Below are positions 1-12,300 of a DNA stretch of 64,000 bases, one piece after another (the stretch's first letter is position 1; the number at the start of each line of letters is the position of its first letter). Under the pieces are notes generated by a model. It was not told the origin of the DNA and ran no database searches. It saw only the letters and a program-made list of their open reading frames with translations. The DNA is from Zonotrichia leucophrys gambelii (taxonomy: Eukaryota; Chordata; Aves; Passeriformes; Passerellidae), in contig NC_088170.1 of assembly GCF_028769735.1 (NCBI RefSeq), forward strand, positions 45,118,585-45,182,584, in the 5' to 3' direction. A program made the translations under genes and the position numbers.

Positions 1-1512
1 AGTATCTGTGGGCAAAGTGGTATTTAGAATGACAAAGATAATGTGTTTTGGTTATCTCAGAACACATCAGGGAGGTTAAGGGAGCATTGCAGGGCTGTTT
101 ATATTTTCACTCAAAACCAGACAAAAATGAAAGAAATATTCCCCTATAAGAAGATTTATAAATAGGCACTATCTCTGGAAAAGAAGCTTAATTTCTGTAA
201 AAAATAATTTTTAAATAATCTTTAAAAATTTTACAGGTCCTTTACCTTCCTAGAAGTCAAACAGTATGATTTCTCTCATTAAGTCTTCCATAGTGTGGAG
301 TCTTGTTGTAATAATGCTGATTTGTCATTAATTTTTTACATTTACTGCATGGTTTATTATACATATATGAAAGACATCACCAGGCTTACATACTGGGGTT
401 AAACTTTGCTGCTGAATTTGTTTTTACTAGGCCTACTCCTTTATACGTCCCCTTTAGTTGGAACATGACAGCTTCTTCATAAACAGACTATTAAAAAAAT
501 TACTTAAGAAGTATTCAGGGCTAAGCACTTCATACTCATTAGACTTTCAGTAAGACACCTATTTGCTAGCATCGAATGGTAATAAAAGGTAATTTACATG
601 GATCTGCAACAAGATTTTTAAAACCCTGTTAGGAAAATATGTGCAGTAATTTTAATTGCTTTTATTGCTTTCATTATTTAAATTAAACATATAGATGTTT
701 GTTTTTATTGGAAAGCAGTATTCGTGCAAACTTGGAATCTAATTTTAAACACTTTTTCTGTCTCACTAATTCTCTTTTAAGAAAATCAGTTGATTTGCCA
801 TTTATATTTTCATTTCAGAAATTCTGTTCTCATTTATTTTGTTTGAAATCTCAGCTTTGAAACAATGTAAATGAGATCAGAATGTGACCCGGTGAAAATG
901 GTTTGCCATCAAAGGATTCACACTTCAAGCTGTGTTATGTAGCTTTCCAAAAGTGACATCTGGCCTCTTGGCAGGTTCCTCAGGCAGCTGTGCTGGTGGT
1001 TTAGAAATTGCTGATGGGCCTGCCATATGCAGTACCTGCAGTTTGGCTGCTTCAGGCTTGCTCCAATTCATTGCCCTACTGAATAAAATTTGCTTTGAAT
1101 TATCTTCTATTTGAAATTATTGGCATACAATTCCTTTTTTTTTTTTCTTCCTGTAATTCAATCAGAGATGTGGTCAGAAAGGAGAGTTCCAACTTCTGCT
1201 GCATTGGCTCAGCTAGAGAAAACAGCTCTGTGATCTAAGAATATCACTGTGCTGCTGGCTGCAATTGAACAGTTCCCTAGGGGCTGAGCAACAGGTCTGT
1301 ATAACTCACCTGTGCCCTTGATTAGGCATTCTGGGTGAGTGTATGGCCTGTACAGCTCTGGAGTGGCCTGGAATCTGTTAATTTAGTTTCCTAGGGTAGA
1401 ATCTGGTATACCTACTCATTATTTCATGAAAGGTTGAAAGTGGTGAGATGTCAATAAAGCTGACAGTATTTATAAACATAGGTTGCATTCAGGGAATATT
1501 TGTCTGTTTGGT
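1..1512. other. AT-rich non-coding DNA, no gene recognised
   Basis: No recognisable coding exon, RNA gene or known interspersed repeat is visible. A T-run near 1134-1146 followed by more pyrimidines and an AG at 1164-1165 resembles a splice acceptor. The sequence after it meets stop codons in all three frames before the next good donor-like site (about 1334), so I do not call an exon. Confidence 0.6.
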
Positions 1513-2052
1513 ATGTTAATACGACGAAAAATGGGACAAAAGTTCCAAAGACTGACAGAAGAGACCACAGAGAGAGCTTTGTGTTCTTTAGCAGGATGCT
1601 TTAATCAATTTGTTTTTCTTCTTTGTCTGCGCATCTGTACAGAGAAACATCCTTTTATGGCTGCATTGCTTCAGCACCTAGAGGCCCATATTTCTAACAA
1701 GGTATCAATTGTGCTAAACTCTGTATTCCCACTGAAATTACTAATAACAGCAGTGCCTGGCAGTGCTTTGCTGCATGTTAAGATTCTCTCCCTTTCCTAC
1801 TCCACCTTAAGCAGTAGATACCATGCCCAGATTAGCACAGCAGAGGTGCAAGAAGGAATGCACAACTGCTTTGCAAATGTTCTCAATGTCAATGGTATAA
1901 ACTCTGAAATAATCTCTCAAATCATTAAATTCTGGAAAGATTTTGATCATTATTGCATATACATCAGTAAATGTATTAAAGACAAAACCACAGAGAGACA
2001 TCTCTTAAAAAATTATTTTAAAGTCAACATGTACTCAAATACACACTTTTAA
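1513..2052 (+). other. Unassigned open reading frame, 179 codons from the first ATG
   Basis: This is the longest ORF in the window not explained by a repeat or by GC-rich sequence. The frame is open from a non-ATG position at 1483, and the first ATG is at 1513. A second in-frame ATG at 1531 has the better context, with A at -3 and G at +4. The product would be a basic, Cys- and Leu-containing protein with no signal peptide, no clear membrane segment and no motif I recognise. No splice sites, promoter or poly(A) signal clearly frame it, and the local base composition matches its non-coding surroundings. It could be a chance ORF, a lineage-specific retroposed remnant, or part of an unrecognised gene. 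I lean towards chance. Confidence 0.15.
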
Positions 2053-2225
2053 TGAATATTCCTAAAGCAGAGCAACTAAGCACACATTGGCCAGGAAACA
2101 GCAAAATTTAAATAGCATATAGATTATAAACTCAATCACTCTGAATGAGGATGACAATACAAGCCATTACAAGTAATCAGAGCAACATAATTCTTCCTAT
2201 GCCTATGTGGGATGGATGGAGTGTG

Positions 2226-2455
2226 ATGGCTTGACCCTGGCTGGTAGAAATGCCCCTGCTTTATCACTTGCTCACTCTCCCCTTGTGGGATGGGAGGAGA
2301 ATTGGAAGGACAACAGCAAGAAAACTCATGGGTTGAGAAAAAGACAGTTTCATGTGTAAAGGAGAAAGAAAGAAAACAAAGAGATTGAAAGGCAATCACT
2401 CAGCTCCTCCTACCAATAGACTGATGTCCATCCAGTCTCTGAGCAATGGCACAGC
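2226..2455 (-). mobile_element. Avian endogenous retrovirus LTR fragment (3' part, antisense)
   Basis: Read on the minus strand, this matches from memory the 3' portion of a common avian ERV LTR. On the plus strand the hallmarks come in the expected order. First is TGATGGCTTGACCCTGGCTG, the complement of an LTR end. Then come TTGCTCACTC-like and GTGGGATGGGAGGAGAA blocks, then ACTCATGGGTTGAGA. Last is a diverged block with GATGTCCATCCAGTC and TCTGAGCAATGGC. It is diverged, has lost its 5' half, and runs straight into the CR1 that follows. No target duplication is visible. I do not assign a Repbase subfamily name. Confidence 0.6.
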
Positions 2456-3660
2456 ACAAATTTACAATAGGCAGATCACGCCTGACCAGCCTGATTGCCT
2501 TGATGGCATTTGAGGATTGACAAAGGTAGAGAATGTTTGACAATTTTGATTGTAGCAAGGCTTTTGACACAATGTGCTTATATTCTTGCATTCGAGTTGG
2601 AAGGTTACAGTATAGGTAGATAGAAAAGTAGAGGGATGAAAAACTGGGTAAGTGCTTGAGCTCAGAAGTCACTGATTAATGAAGTCTAATCTACCCAGAG
2701 GCAGGATACTGCAAGAGTCTATATGGAGCTTGCCCTATTTAATATCTTTGTCAATGATCTGGGGGAGATAAGAGTGTGCACACTCATCAGGCCTAGAGAT
2801 GGTAACCAACTGCAGAGTGCAATTAATAAGCTTGAGGGCAAGGGTGGGTATTCAGAGCTGTAGGGATTACTCAAGAGATCCATTTTAAAATCAACAAAGA
2901 CAATTTCAAATTCCTGCTACAAATATGGACTAATCACCCACTGCAGCACAGAATGGGGATGGGCTGAATAACTGTGGCAGCTCTTGTGAAAAGAGCCTGG
3001 GGATCCTGTTGAGCAACAAACTTGAAGGCAAAGCCAGAAGTGAACCTCAGCAGCAGAGAGGCTATACAAATGCGAGTACAGCTTCTGGGATGAGGGAGAG
3101 GATGATACTCTTTGGCTTTGGACTTGTTGAAATGCATCTAGAGTTCTATGTCCAGTTTTGTATCCTCTAGGACCTGCGAGGCATTGATAACTTGGAGTGA
3201 GTTCAGTAGAGGGCTGCCAATGCAGAAGGGACACCTGCCTGTTGAGAGATGCTGAGGGAGCTGGGCTTGGAAAAGGGGTGGCTTTGGGAGGGGTGACCTG
3301 ACAGCTGCCTTTCTAGAACATATGGGGATGTTGGCAAGAATAATTCTTGCCAACTTCCCCGTAAGAAGACAGGGGATTGGTGCATGACAGGATGATGAGG
3401 GGCAAGGGACATATTTTGAAATAAAAAAGGTTCTGACTGAAAGGAAAGAGAAACTGTTTCCACATGAGGACTGTTATGTGATGGAGTGTGCTGCCTAAAC
3501 TGTTCACGCAGCTGAGTGTGAACATGTCCTTGGAGATTGCTAAGACCTGGCTGGATAAAACTTTGACAGATATGGTAACTAACCCTGTTTTGAGCTGCAA
3601 GTGGAATCTGAGACCTTCTGAGACCATTTCCAGCCCAAATTGTCTGGTGAAATTGCTAAT
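2456..3660 (+). mobile_element. CR1 LINE, 5'-truncated, sense strand, degenerate
   Basis: The sequence follows the 3' half of the CR1 non-LTR retrotransposon in order. Near 2475 is GCAGATCACGCCTGACCAGC from the reverse-transcriptase ORF, and near 2553 is AGCAAGGCTTTTGACAC. At about 2750 comes GTCAATGATCTGGGGGAGAT, encoding the conserved VNDL-like stretch. At 3130-3220 are the TCTGTCCAG-like and GAGGGCTGCCAATGCAGAAGG-like segments. Near 3530 is TTGGAGATTGCTAAGACCTGG, and near 3630 a remnant of the TCCCTTCCAACCC 3'-end block. Many substitutions and indels break every frame, so no polymerase can be made. It abuts an LTR fragment on its left. CR1 is typical of birds and other sauropsids. Confidence 0.75.
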
Positions 3661-3729
3661 CTACAGAGACTATAACAACTCAAGGAGTCACTGAAAGTTG
3701 CTGTGTAGAAAAGCAAAATTACCAGCATA

Positions 3730-3783
3730 GTTTGGAAAAAAAGATATCTCTTTCTGTGGGTTGGGAAAAAAGATATCTCTTCT
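3730..3783. repeat. Imperfect tandem duplication, about 33-36 bp
   Basis: Two copies of GGAAAAAA(A)GATATCTCTT lie head to tail, separated by a TCTGTGGGTT spacer. The copies differ by an indel in the A-run. This looks like a local replication-slippage duplication with no further partner nearby. Confidence 0.7.
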
Positions 3784-4652
3784 TTTAACCTCTCTTACTT
3801 ACCAAACCTGAATTTTTCTCTTTAAACCCCCCGCCCCAGTTTTTATGTCATACTAAAATTAGACTTTGAACATGCTTTTCATGGTTTTAGGGTGATCATT
3901 TCAAGAAATCACAGAAATCACCAGTAGATCTACCTCAGGAAACTGAATTTCACCAGGTTCTACTAAATCTTAACAGAGGTATAATGAGTTATATTATTTT
4001 TCACTCCTTTATGTTCATAACTGTCAAATGCAGGGAGCTTGATACTTCCTTTCTGCTCCTGAAACTGTGTGGAGGAGTAATTACTGATGCAGTGTTCCAT
4101 TAGAAAACAGCTATGAGATTGTCCATGAAATAAGCAATACATAGAATGGACAACATGCTGTTTTCCTGAAACTGAGTGAATGGCAGCAGTTTTCTTGCAG
4201 TTTCACCACTTCAATACACCTACCAGTTGTCATACTAGTCTTGTCTGGAATGAAACTGTGCATCAGAGAGCAGGTTATTTTCATTCATGTACCCAAGCAA
4301 GCCATTTGTCTTACCTTTCACTTTCTGTGTGTTCAAAGTGTTTAAATAAAAATTTTCTACATGCTGGGTTTATGCATTTTCTTTTTATTGATAATGCAAC
4401 TTTTTCCCAGTACAATATAGGAGATGGAGAGAAGCTTCATACTCACATCAGTAGTACTACATAACCTGATTGCTTCTGATTACAGGGAAACTGGACCTAA
4501 TGAATCTGACAGCTCCTGGCAACATTATGCTCTGTGTTTTTCTCACTTCAATGATATATATGCTGCTTTAATGCCTAAACCATGGTATTTTTTCCTTAAT
4601 TCATAGGCAACCTATAGGAGAGAATTTTCTGCTATGTAAGGTATGTATGGGG
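3784..4652. other. Non-coding DNA, nothing recognised
   Basis: The stretch between the CR1 copy and the next LTR fragment has a C-run at 3828-3835 and AT-rich unique-looking sequence. Two overlapping short ORFs (about 90 and 60 codons) have no recognisable domain and no flanking signals. Confidence 0.5.
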
Positions 4653-4880
4653 CCTGGCTGAGATAGAATTCAGTTGTCCCATAGAGTGTTCACAGTCCTG
4701 TGTTTTGCACTTGTAACTGGAAATGTTCTGTCTTCCACATCTCCACACACACAGTAGTAGGCTGGTGGTGGGCAAGATCCTGGCAGAGGACATAGCAAAG
4801 ACAGCTGATCCAAACTGACCAAAGGGTAATTCCATATCATATGAGGCCTACTCACCCATAAAAGTTCAGAGAAAGGGCAA
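4653..4880 (+). mobile_element. Avian endogenous retrovirus LTR fragment (5' part, sense)
   Basis: The order of blocks matches the 5' part of the avian ERV LTR whose 3' part is seen in reverse at 2226-2455. It opens with GGCTGAGATAGAATTCAGTT, then CAGTCCTGTGTTTTGCA. A GACATAGCAAAGACAGCTGA block follows, then CCAAACTGACCAAAGGGTAA and TTCCATATCATATGAGG. The 3' end of the LTR is missing and substitutions are numerous, so it is an old remnant. Its orientation is opposite to the fragment 2.2 kb upstream, and a whole CR1 lies between the two. They are therefore independent insertions or products of a rearrangement. Confidence 0.65.
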
Positions 4881-6174
4881 GGAAAGGACGCATTTGTTAT
4901 TACAATGTTTATCTTCCAGAGCAACCACTGTGCATTCTAAAGTCCCATACATCTATTTAAATAATGATATAAGCCAAATATGTAAATAAATGCACATTGT
5001 GGATAAACTTTCATATGACCACTTTTCCTGTATGCTATATGCTCTGATTTTATGTAGCAGTTATCCAGCACATGAATATGTTATGTCTTTATCTTGTGAT
5101 TTGGAAAAGAGTGAGATAATATATTCTTTTGAATTATGTATTAGTAATACAGGTTATGAAAATAGTTTTAATCTAAATATGTATGCTCATTATTAATACA
5201 TAGATCATGTAAGAGATTTTTCCCCTGTATTTAATGTACTCTTGTCCTGTTCAAGATAATAAGTCTAAATTTTGCTGAAGTTCCTTTACAGAACCTCAGT
5301 CATGTAACTGGGCACCTAATCTAAGTAATCAAAAAGGCTCCATCTGCTGTAACTGGAGGAAGAAAATAGATTGTAATTTAATGTAATTATCAGGTTTTAT
5401 AAGGCTTAAAAGGTATACAAATAAAAATTCACAAATGTTATGCTTTATATATCCTGTATCTTATACATAAGATATGCATGTTACTACTACATCACTGTAG
5501 GTAGTTGCATAGATATGCAACTTTGGAAATGCAGCTATAAAGACAGGAAGAGAAAGTGTGCCCTCTGGGAGACCCTCATGCCAACTCCATCTCTGCAGGG
5601 AAGATGGTTTGCCTCCTCAGGGGGACCATTTCCCTGGCCATTGTCTCATAGACTATAGGGAAAGCCTGTACAAGGCTAAATGTTTGGCTAGAATGCTCAG
5701 ATTCTGAAACACAAGACTCATCATCAGATTTCTGCTTATTCACAGGAAACATCTGTCTTCTAGGAGTCCTGCCTTAAAAGAGCTGAACTTCATACTTCCA
5801 ACAGAAATGACAATATGCTCTGCCTTTAACCAGTGGCACAACTGACTGTGTCAGTGTGAAGCACAACATACAATGGATCTACAGAGTTGTTCTATCTTTA
5901 TATGAAAAATTTTTAGCTTGCAGCCTAATGGGAATTGGCCAGATAAATGCTTTACAGCATTCAATGCATGCCATTCATGTGTACTATCTGCCATTGCCAT
6001 TTGTCCTCAATATCTTCTCATTTCCTACAATTAGATTTATATTTCCTTGTGCAGCAGCTCTCTGGCCCCAGAGAGAAACATAACTTTGCCAGGAATTGTT
6101 CTGGGAAAAGTCTGTGAGAAGATCAGAGAAAAGGATGAAAAACAATTCTTATCTTAACTTGCTACACCTGGTAT
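4881..6174. other. Non-coding AT-rich DNA, nothing recognised
   Basis: No exon, repeat family or RNA gene is recognised. The short ORFs here carry no domain and no consistent context. Confidence 0.5.
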
Positions 6175-6392
6175 TGTGAATATGTGGAATGTGTTATGGA
6201 GATTTGTTTACTAAAGCGTGGTTTCTTAATTGGCCAATGGTGATGGTGTTGGGACTGGACGACCAATCAAGTCCACCTGTATCATAACTGTCTATAAAAG
6301 AGCAATGTGGTTTTTTTAATAAAGATTCTTGATCATCCTCCTGTAATACATGGAGTCTATGTAACATATTACCCAGCGGGGGGCACACTGCA
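6175..6392 (+). mobile_element. Compact retroviral LTR (solo) with intact-looking promoter signals
   Basis: The layout is that of a short avian retroviral LTR. It begins TGTGAATATG. Two CCAAT-type boxes lie near 6232 (TTGGCCAATGG) and 6262 (GACCAATCAAG). A TATA box, TATAAAAG, is at about 6294, and an AATAAA poly(A) signal at about 6319. A final block holds ACATATTACCCAGCGGGG. The start TGTGAATATG and the late CATATTACCCA are near-complementary, as LTR ends should be. The close spacing of TATA box and poly(A) signal, with no internal retroviral region following, indicates a solo LTR. I could not find a clean target duplication, so the edges are uncertain by about 20 bp. Confidence 0.65.
6230..6325 (+). 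promoter_or_regulatory. LTR core: two CCAAT boxes, TATA box and poly(A) signal
   Basis: CCAAT is read near 6233 and again near 6263, followed by TATAAAAG about 30 bases later and AATAAA about 25 bases after that. This order and spacing is standard for a U3-R junction. Any transcription would start around 6320 and run rightwards. Whether the promoter is active cannot be told from sequence. Confidence 0.55.
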
Positions 6393-6399
6393 ATGTTAT

Positions 6400-9300
6400 T
6401 TCATTGTAATTGTACACCTAATTCACACTTTCCCCTTTTAAGGAAATGTAGAAATTTGAGCTCTGCACTCTGAACTAGCACAGTTAAACCGTGTGATACT
6501 TTCTTGCATCTTCATCCAGTGTGATTCTGTATAACTGCAAAATGAAAGAGCTAAAATGATTGAGACATTCTGAAAACTTGGCCAGCAGCTGACCTCTTCA
6601 GACTTTTCTCTGAGAAGAAGCAATATTAAATACTGATATTCTTTTGGCCATAAAGAATTTCAGCAATATTTCAATTGAAATATATTTATTTTAAAATGAA
6701 AAATTATTGTATCTAGATATATTAAAAAATCAGATACTAATATAATTCTCATGGAGAAAGAAACATTAGAACAAAATTACACATTCTGTTTTAATTTTTG
6801 TGTTTATACAACTTTTAAATTTCACAAACAATAAGAAGCATTCTCTAAAAGTATTAGATGTAGTTATCTCAATATAGATTTACATTCATTGTTGTCAACT
6901 GCTGATAGCTGTACATTTCAAATTTATTTTAATTATTTGCCATTTATCTTCTCCTAAAACAAATGAAGTGTTCTTTACTTATAGTTATTATTAAAGTTCT
7001 TATTCACAGTAGCAATCTTAAAGCCTTAAAGCAAGCAAAATATGTAAAATATCATCTGTTTCACACATCAGAAAAGAAGTATAGCAATATTTCATTTCTT
7101 CCTATGTAAAATAAATGTGAATTACTCAGTCTGACCTGGGATTGTATGGACTGGCTTTGTTGCACAGCTGAATCTAAATCAAGATGTGATAGAATAAGAA
7201 CTATTAGGCAAATACTAGAAAGCTTATCATCTATGTATCAGATAACGTACAATTAATAAAGGATTCATGTCAACAAAATGGGGGAAAAAAATTGGGAATG
7301 GCTAGTAGGAATGTGAAATTAAAACAACACAAAATTAAACAAAGGATTACAGAGAAGCCCAAAGTCTGACTTGGTTACTATCAGAAAGTGCTGATGCTAG
7401 CAGGCCTACAAGTTGGTGACCCCAGGTGCTCAGTCCGTCTGTCCAGAATGCCAGCATCCCACCACCCCTGTCTTCTTGACTACAGAAGTGAGTTCATCTC
7501 ATATGATATGGTCTGAACAACTGGACATTTTTCCCCCATTTAGTCTTCAGTGATCAGCAGATTCAGAGCAGTCCAGCAGATTGTCCAAGGAGCAGCAGCC
7601 ACATGTTTTTGATATGACCCTGCTTTCCACCCTTCCTTTCTCCTCACCATTGTTTCCTGGGTATGCATCTGTTCCAAACTGTGATATTTCTGTTCCCAGT
7701 AATGATGTTCCCCAAGATGACATCACTGATACTGTTATTTAGGCTGAGTTGGTTTTGCAAGACTTAGCTTTCAAAAAGATATAGCATTTCCTTCCAATCA
7801 TCGATGAAGTTCAGCTACTTGTCATATAACTTCCTCTATATCACCCCAGTAGTTTTTCACATCCTTGTCAATTATCTAAATCTCAGGCCTTGTCCTAGTC
7901 ATTGTCCTGGACATTTTTCTTACAACTGTGACAATTACTGGGAGAACAGAAATTATCTTTTGTTACACCTTGAGGATGCTTAAAATCAACTCTAGCACTG
8001 CAACTTTGGCGCTGCTGCATTTCAACAAGTCACGATGTCTCTTCCATACGTAATGTTACCCTGGAAAAAACAGACATAACAGTGGATAACAGTCATCAAG
8101 CTTGGATGGGGAAGAGAAGTCATTTAAATAATGCTCAGATAGTCTGATATTATATCATGAGTCACACTTAGAGCTGAAGAGACATTGATTCTTCAGATAA
8201 AGCCTTGCCTTTTCTAGGAAAACCTTAAGTGACAAAAGTAGAAAAATGTGATCTAGAAATTGTAAACTTTTAATTCTTGGAGTATATGGATGTGGTAAGC
8301 CTGTTTTTCTAAATGTCTCCTATTTTTATTACTAGCACACCCATTATCTGAAGTGAATTTTAGTCAGCTTGCACATGCATACCTAGTGACTTTAATTTCT
8401 GTAGTAGCTGAGTGGCGCTTTTCAGCCCAATTTCAAAAAAAGAAAAATACAGCAAATTTCAAGCTCAATAGAAGGGAGATAATAAAAATGTAATGACACA
8501 TTATATTAAAAAGGTTATTTCTTATTTCTTTGAATGGATGAATGGATGTAGGCTCAAGGAGACAGTGATACCATGAGAAAGATTAATTTCTGTAACTTCC
8601 AATAACTTCTGAGAAATTAATATTCCTAAATATAGAAACATGAACATCAAAGAAGAATCTTCCACGCTTTCAAGTGTGAGGGGAAAAAAAAGGAATTAAA
8701 AATAGACATTTGAATGTCAGGAGAAAAAAAATGAAAAATCAAATTGTTACAGCGGAAGTACCGACCTCCATGTTTAAGTGCTTTGAGATAGGTGCAGTGC
8801 AATATTCTATTGTAATAAGGATGTAAATTACATTAATTGGGAGATTTACATTATAATAGTTATAAAGCTATTGCAACAACAATCTGCTAGCTGAGCTGTG
8901 TTTGAAACATTGTTAGGGCAGCCACTTTTATCTTCAATACAGGAGTCACTGATACCAGTCCGAACAAATATTGTCAGAATATCCAGTCACTGAGAAACTT
9001 CAAACTCTATTCTAGCAAGAATTCAAATACTAAATTTACTATACATATGATGAAAAAAAGAATTATACATTTGTGAATGTGTGAAATTTTGGTTGACAGC
9101 CAAGAAAAGGCAGTAACTGATCTCCACTGGGCACTTACTGCAGACAGTATACACAGACATATATAGCAGCAAGGAATTATGTTTCCCCTTCAATCTTACC
9201 CTAACAGCTGCATCACTAGAAAGCCTTCATCTCTGAAAGGATCTTCCAGTTCTTCCCCCGTGTCACACTTCTTCCCTTCTCCTTTCCTTCTCACTGCCCC

Positions 9301-12300
9301 GAGGAGAGGTGCAGGTGACTGGGTCCCAGGATGGCAAATGGAGTTCTTTAAGGGGAGAAGTTGAGAGGCAGGAGACACCCAAGAGAGTTGCCAGAAACCA
9401 CTCTCTTTCCCCTGATCTTCAAATGCCCTGACTACAAGCCAGGAGAGAAAACCTCTGTGGATTTCAGTCTGTGGTATGAAAAAGCCTTTAAGTTCAAATG
9501 TCATGTTTTAAGCAGGTACAATAATCATGAGATTACTCAGAAAAGAGTAAAAGCAAAACCTTCTTCCATTCCTTACACAGGAACGCTCTGCACCAGCCGT
9601 CATCTCTAAGGCAATTGACTCCTTGCTGTTTTTCATCATAGACAGGATTTCTAATAGATGGCTTGGGCATGTCAGTCCCAGGGAAGGATACTACTCTTCT
9701 CCCATTCTCAAAGCACTCTGAAGATGTGTCTCTTCTGGATTGCTCTTCAGAGGCACCTGTCTCCCTGCATTTACTGCAGTCAGATATATATATATAAAAT
9801 CCTTTTATTTTTTCAACCTTTAAAATTATTTTCTGCAACTATTTTTAATTGTATTTTTTATTAAACTAGTTTTATGGCTACTTTTCCAGAATACCTCGTC
9901 TATCATGTTTTCTTTGTTTGAACACAATTTCCATTTGTTGAAGGGTATCTTTTTGCAAAAATTCACCTTTTGTTACTGAGGCATTTAATCATCTTGACTG
10001 TTTATTTTTCACTTCCAGTGACTTTTTCCTTTGATGATTTCTGTTTGCTAATATTACTGTTATTTTAAACAGTTTCCAGTGCTTATATGCTAGAAATTCA
10101 ACTTACACTTTCAGTTTTCTTTTCAGTACCGTCCTCATTTTTGTGTCATTTTCATTTTCTAGAGTTTGATGATACAGTAAAGGCTGTTCTCTCCTATAAG
10201 GATTTTGAGTTTGAATACCCCTACATTAAGACTAAAACCATTATTTAATCACTTTTAGTTCTCTGAAATAATCAGAGTGGAAATATACTGCATTGGAGAA
10301 ATGTAAGTAAATTGTTCAAAGCCATTTGAAATAAATAAATAAAGTGACAAACCTTTCAATATTATTTTAGACTTCATTGTTCCATTCTTCCTGTTTAGGA
10401 ACAGACATTATCCTGTGCTGCCTTGAGTACAGTATGGCCTTCTCTGGAAGTCACAGTCTCCTCAGTGATCAATAGTTACCAAGGGCCAACTTCTAAGGAA
10501 ATTACCAAGTTAAGTTCTTTGATTACACTTCTGAAGGTGATAAGACTGTTTTGTTGACTGTGTAAGGACACTAGAGAGAATATGTTCTTAATTCAGTCAC
10601 TATGGTTGATTAAGTAAGCCTATGTGCCATGAATCCAGGGCTAAGAAAAGATATTTTAGAGAGATAATAAGCAAATACAGATACTTACCCCAGCTGTCCA
10701 AAGTATTTTGTTAATTTTTGCCATTTTAAATTATTATTTTGAACTTGTAACATAGTCAAAGTACAAAAAAAAAAAAAAAGCTAGGATCATATGTAAATAA
10801 GATTTCTGTACCAGTGATGTTAATAGTTTTACAGTCAGATGGTCAGTGTTTAGATGATACACAAGAAATTTATGTCATTATATTTCTCATAACTATCCTT
10901 TGTTGCATTTAACAGATATTCTGTTTAAATAAAGGTCAAAATATGCAAAAATAGTATCTTCAGTATCTGTATAAATTATATATACAGCTTGAATAGCCTT
11001 GTAAAACAGTTTGCTCAGAACAAATAGTTTTATATTAAAAAATATTGAACTAGTCAGGCATAAAATATTATAAAAATGTAGCAGTTGCAATGGAATGGCA
11101 GAATGAACATTGAAGAACCTTTGCACCTGGGGGAAGTTGCTGGAGGAAGTACAGATGGTTGGCACACAGGAGCACAGAAACCAAAAGCCAGTTCTTTCTC
11201 TTCAAAGTCAGATGCATCACTAGCATTGAATGTATGCACTGAATCAACTGCAAGACCTCTTGCTTCACTGTTGTGAAGTATAAGTACTAATGAATTTATT
11301 GTTCATTTTTCAAATAGACATATATACATAACTTAGCATTAAGGCATTTGTCTAAATATTTAATATTGGTTTCTCTGTCTTTTAATATTCTCACTTTCTT
11401 TCATTCTCAAAGTGGAGATCACCAAAAAGAAAAAAAAAGTACTTAGTTGTCAGTAGTTCATATTTCATGCTTCCAGAATAGCCACTTTATAATAGAGTAA
11501 TCATACTGTTAAGTGTCAACAGAGAGACTATTTAAACATTTCAAGAGGAAGGACACATTTCAAGTTGGACGACAGGTACAAAGATGTTAAATTACACAAA
11601 GATTTACAAAGGTCCACCAAAAAAAAAAAAAAAAAATCCAGCATGATCAAGAATAAATAGAGTAAAAAATACAACTGATTTTACTGGTTAAAAAAAAAAA
11701 TCCAAAACCAACCTAAAAACCTTTTCCCATTCAAATGAGAAAACCAAAAATTTATGTGTAAACTAGAATTACTAAAGCATGTCAAAATTTCTTTGAGAAG
11801 CAATTAAAAGCAAAAGGCTACACAATAAACTTTTACAATAAAATGCACTTTTATAATAAAATTATTATGAGATAAAATGAGATCTTAAAGAAAAGTGATC
11901 TCTATGTCCTCTATTTCTTCCATTCTTGTCTGAAGTATTTGTAAATGTCCTTACTTGTATACAGAAAAATCTGACTAAGTGGACTTTTAACAAGGAGGCT
12001 AATGGTAGGTTTTGAATCTGAGAGCTGTATTATATAATATGGGGAAAAGGTCTTAATTCAGCCTTGAAACCTGCTCCAGAAGAAAAGCTACATCTCTATG
12101 CTTCATTGGAATCAAGAAAATGAAAGAAAGAAGATAAAAGCCTCAGTATAGAGCATCACAATGGTACTAAACTTAGTTTAAAAAAAAATTAAAAGTATGC
12201 TAAGTAGAGTGAGAAATGGCCAAATTGGGAGGTTGTGCATTCCAGCACAAGTTTGAGTACCCAGCAAACCACAGCACCCTAATTTGACCACGTAACATCT

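Noticed and set aside
1166..1333. Possible exon between a T-rich acceptor and a GTGAGT donor
   Set aside because: All three frames contain stop codons and the donor context is only moderate. A non-coding exon cannot be excluded but has no further support.
9179..9838. Group of overlapping ORFs of 61-102 codons on both strands
   Set aside because: No domain, mutually overlapping on both strands, no splice or promoter context; a composition effect of a GC-richer patch.
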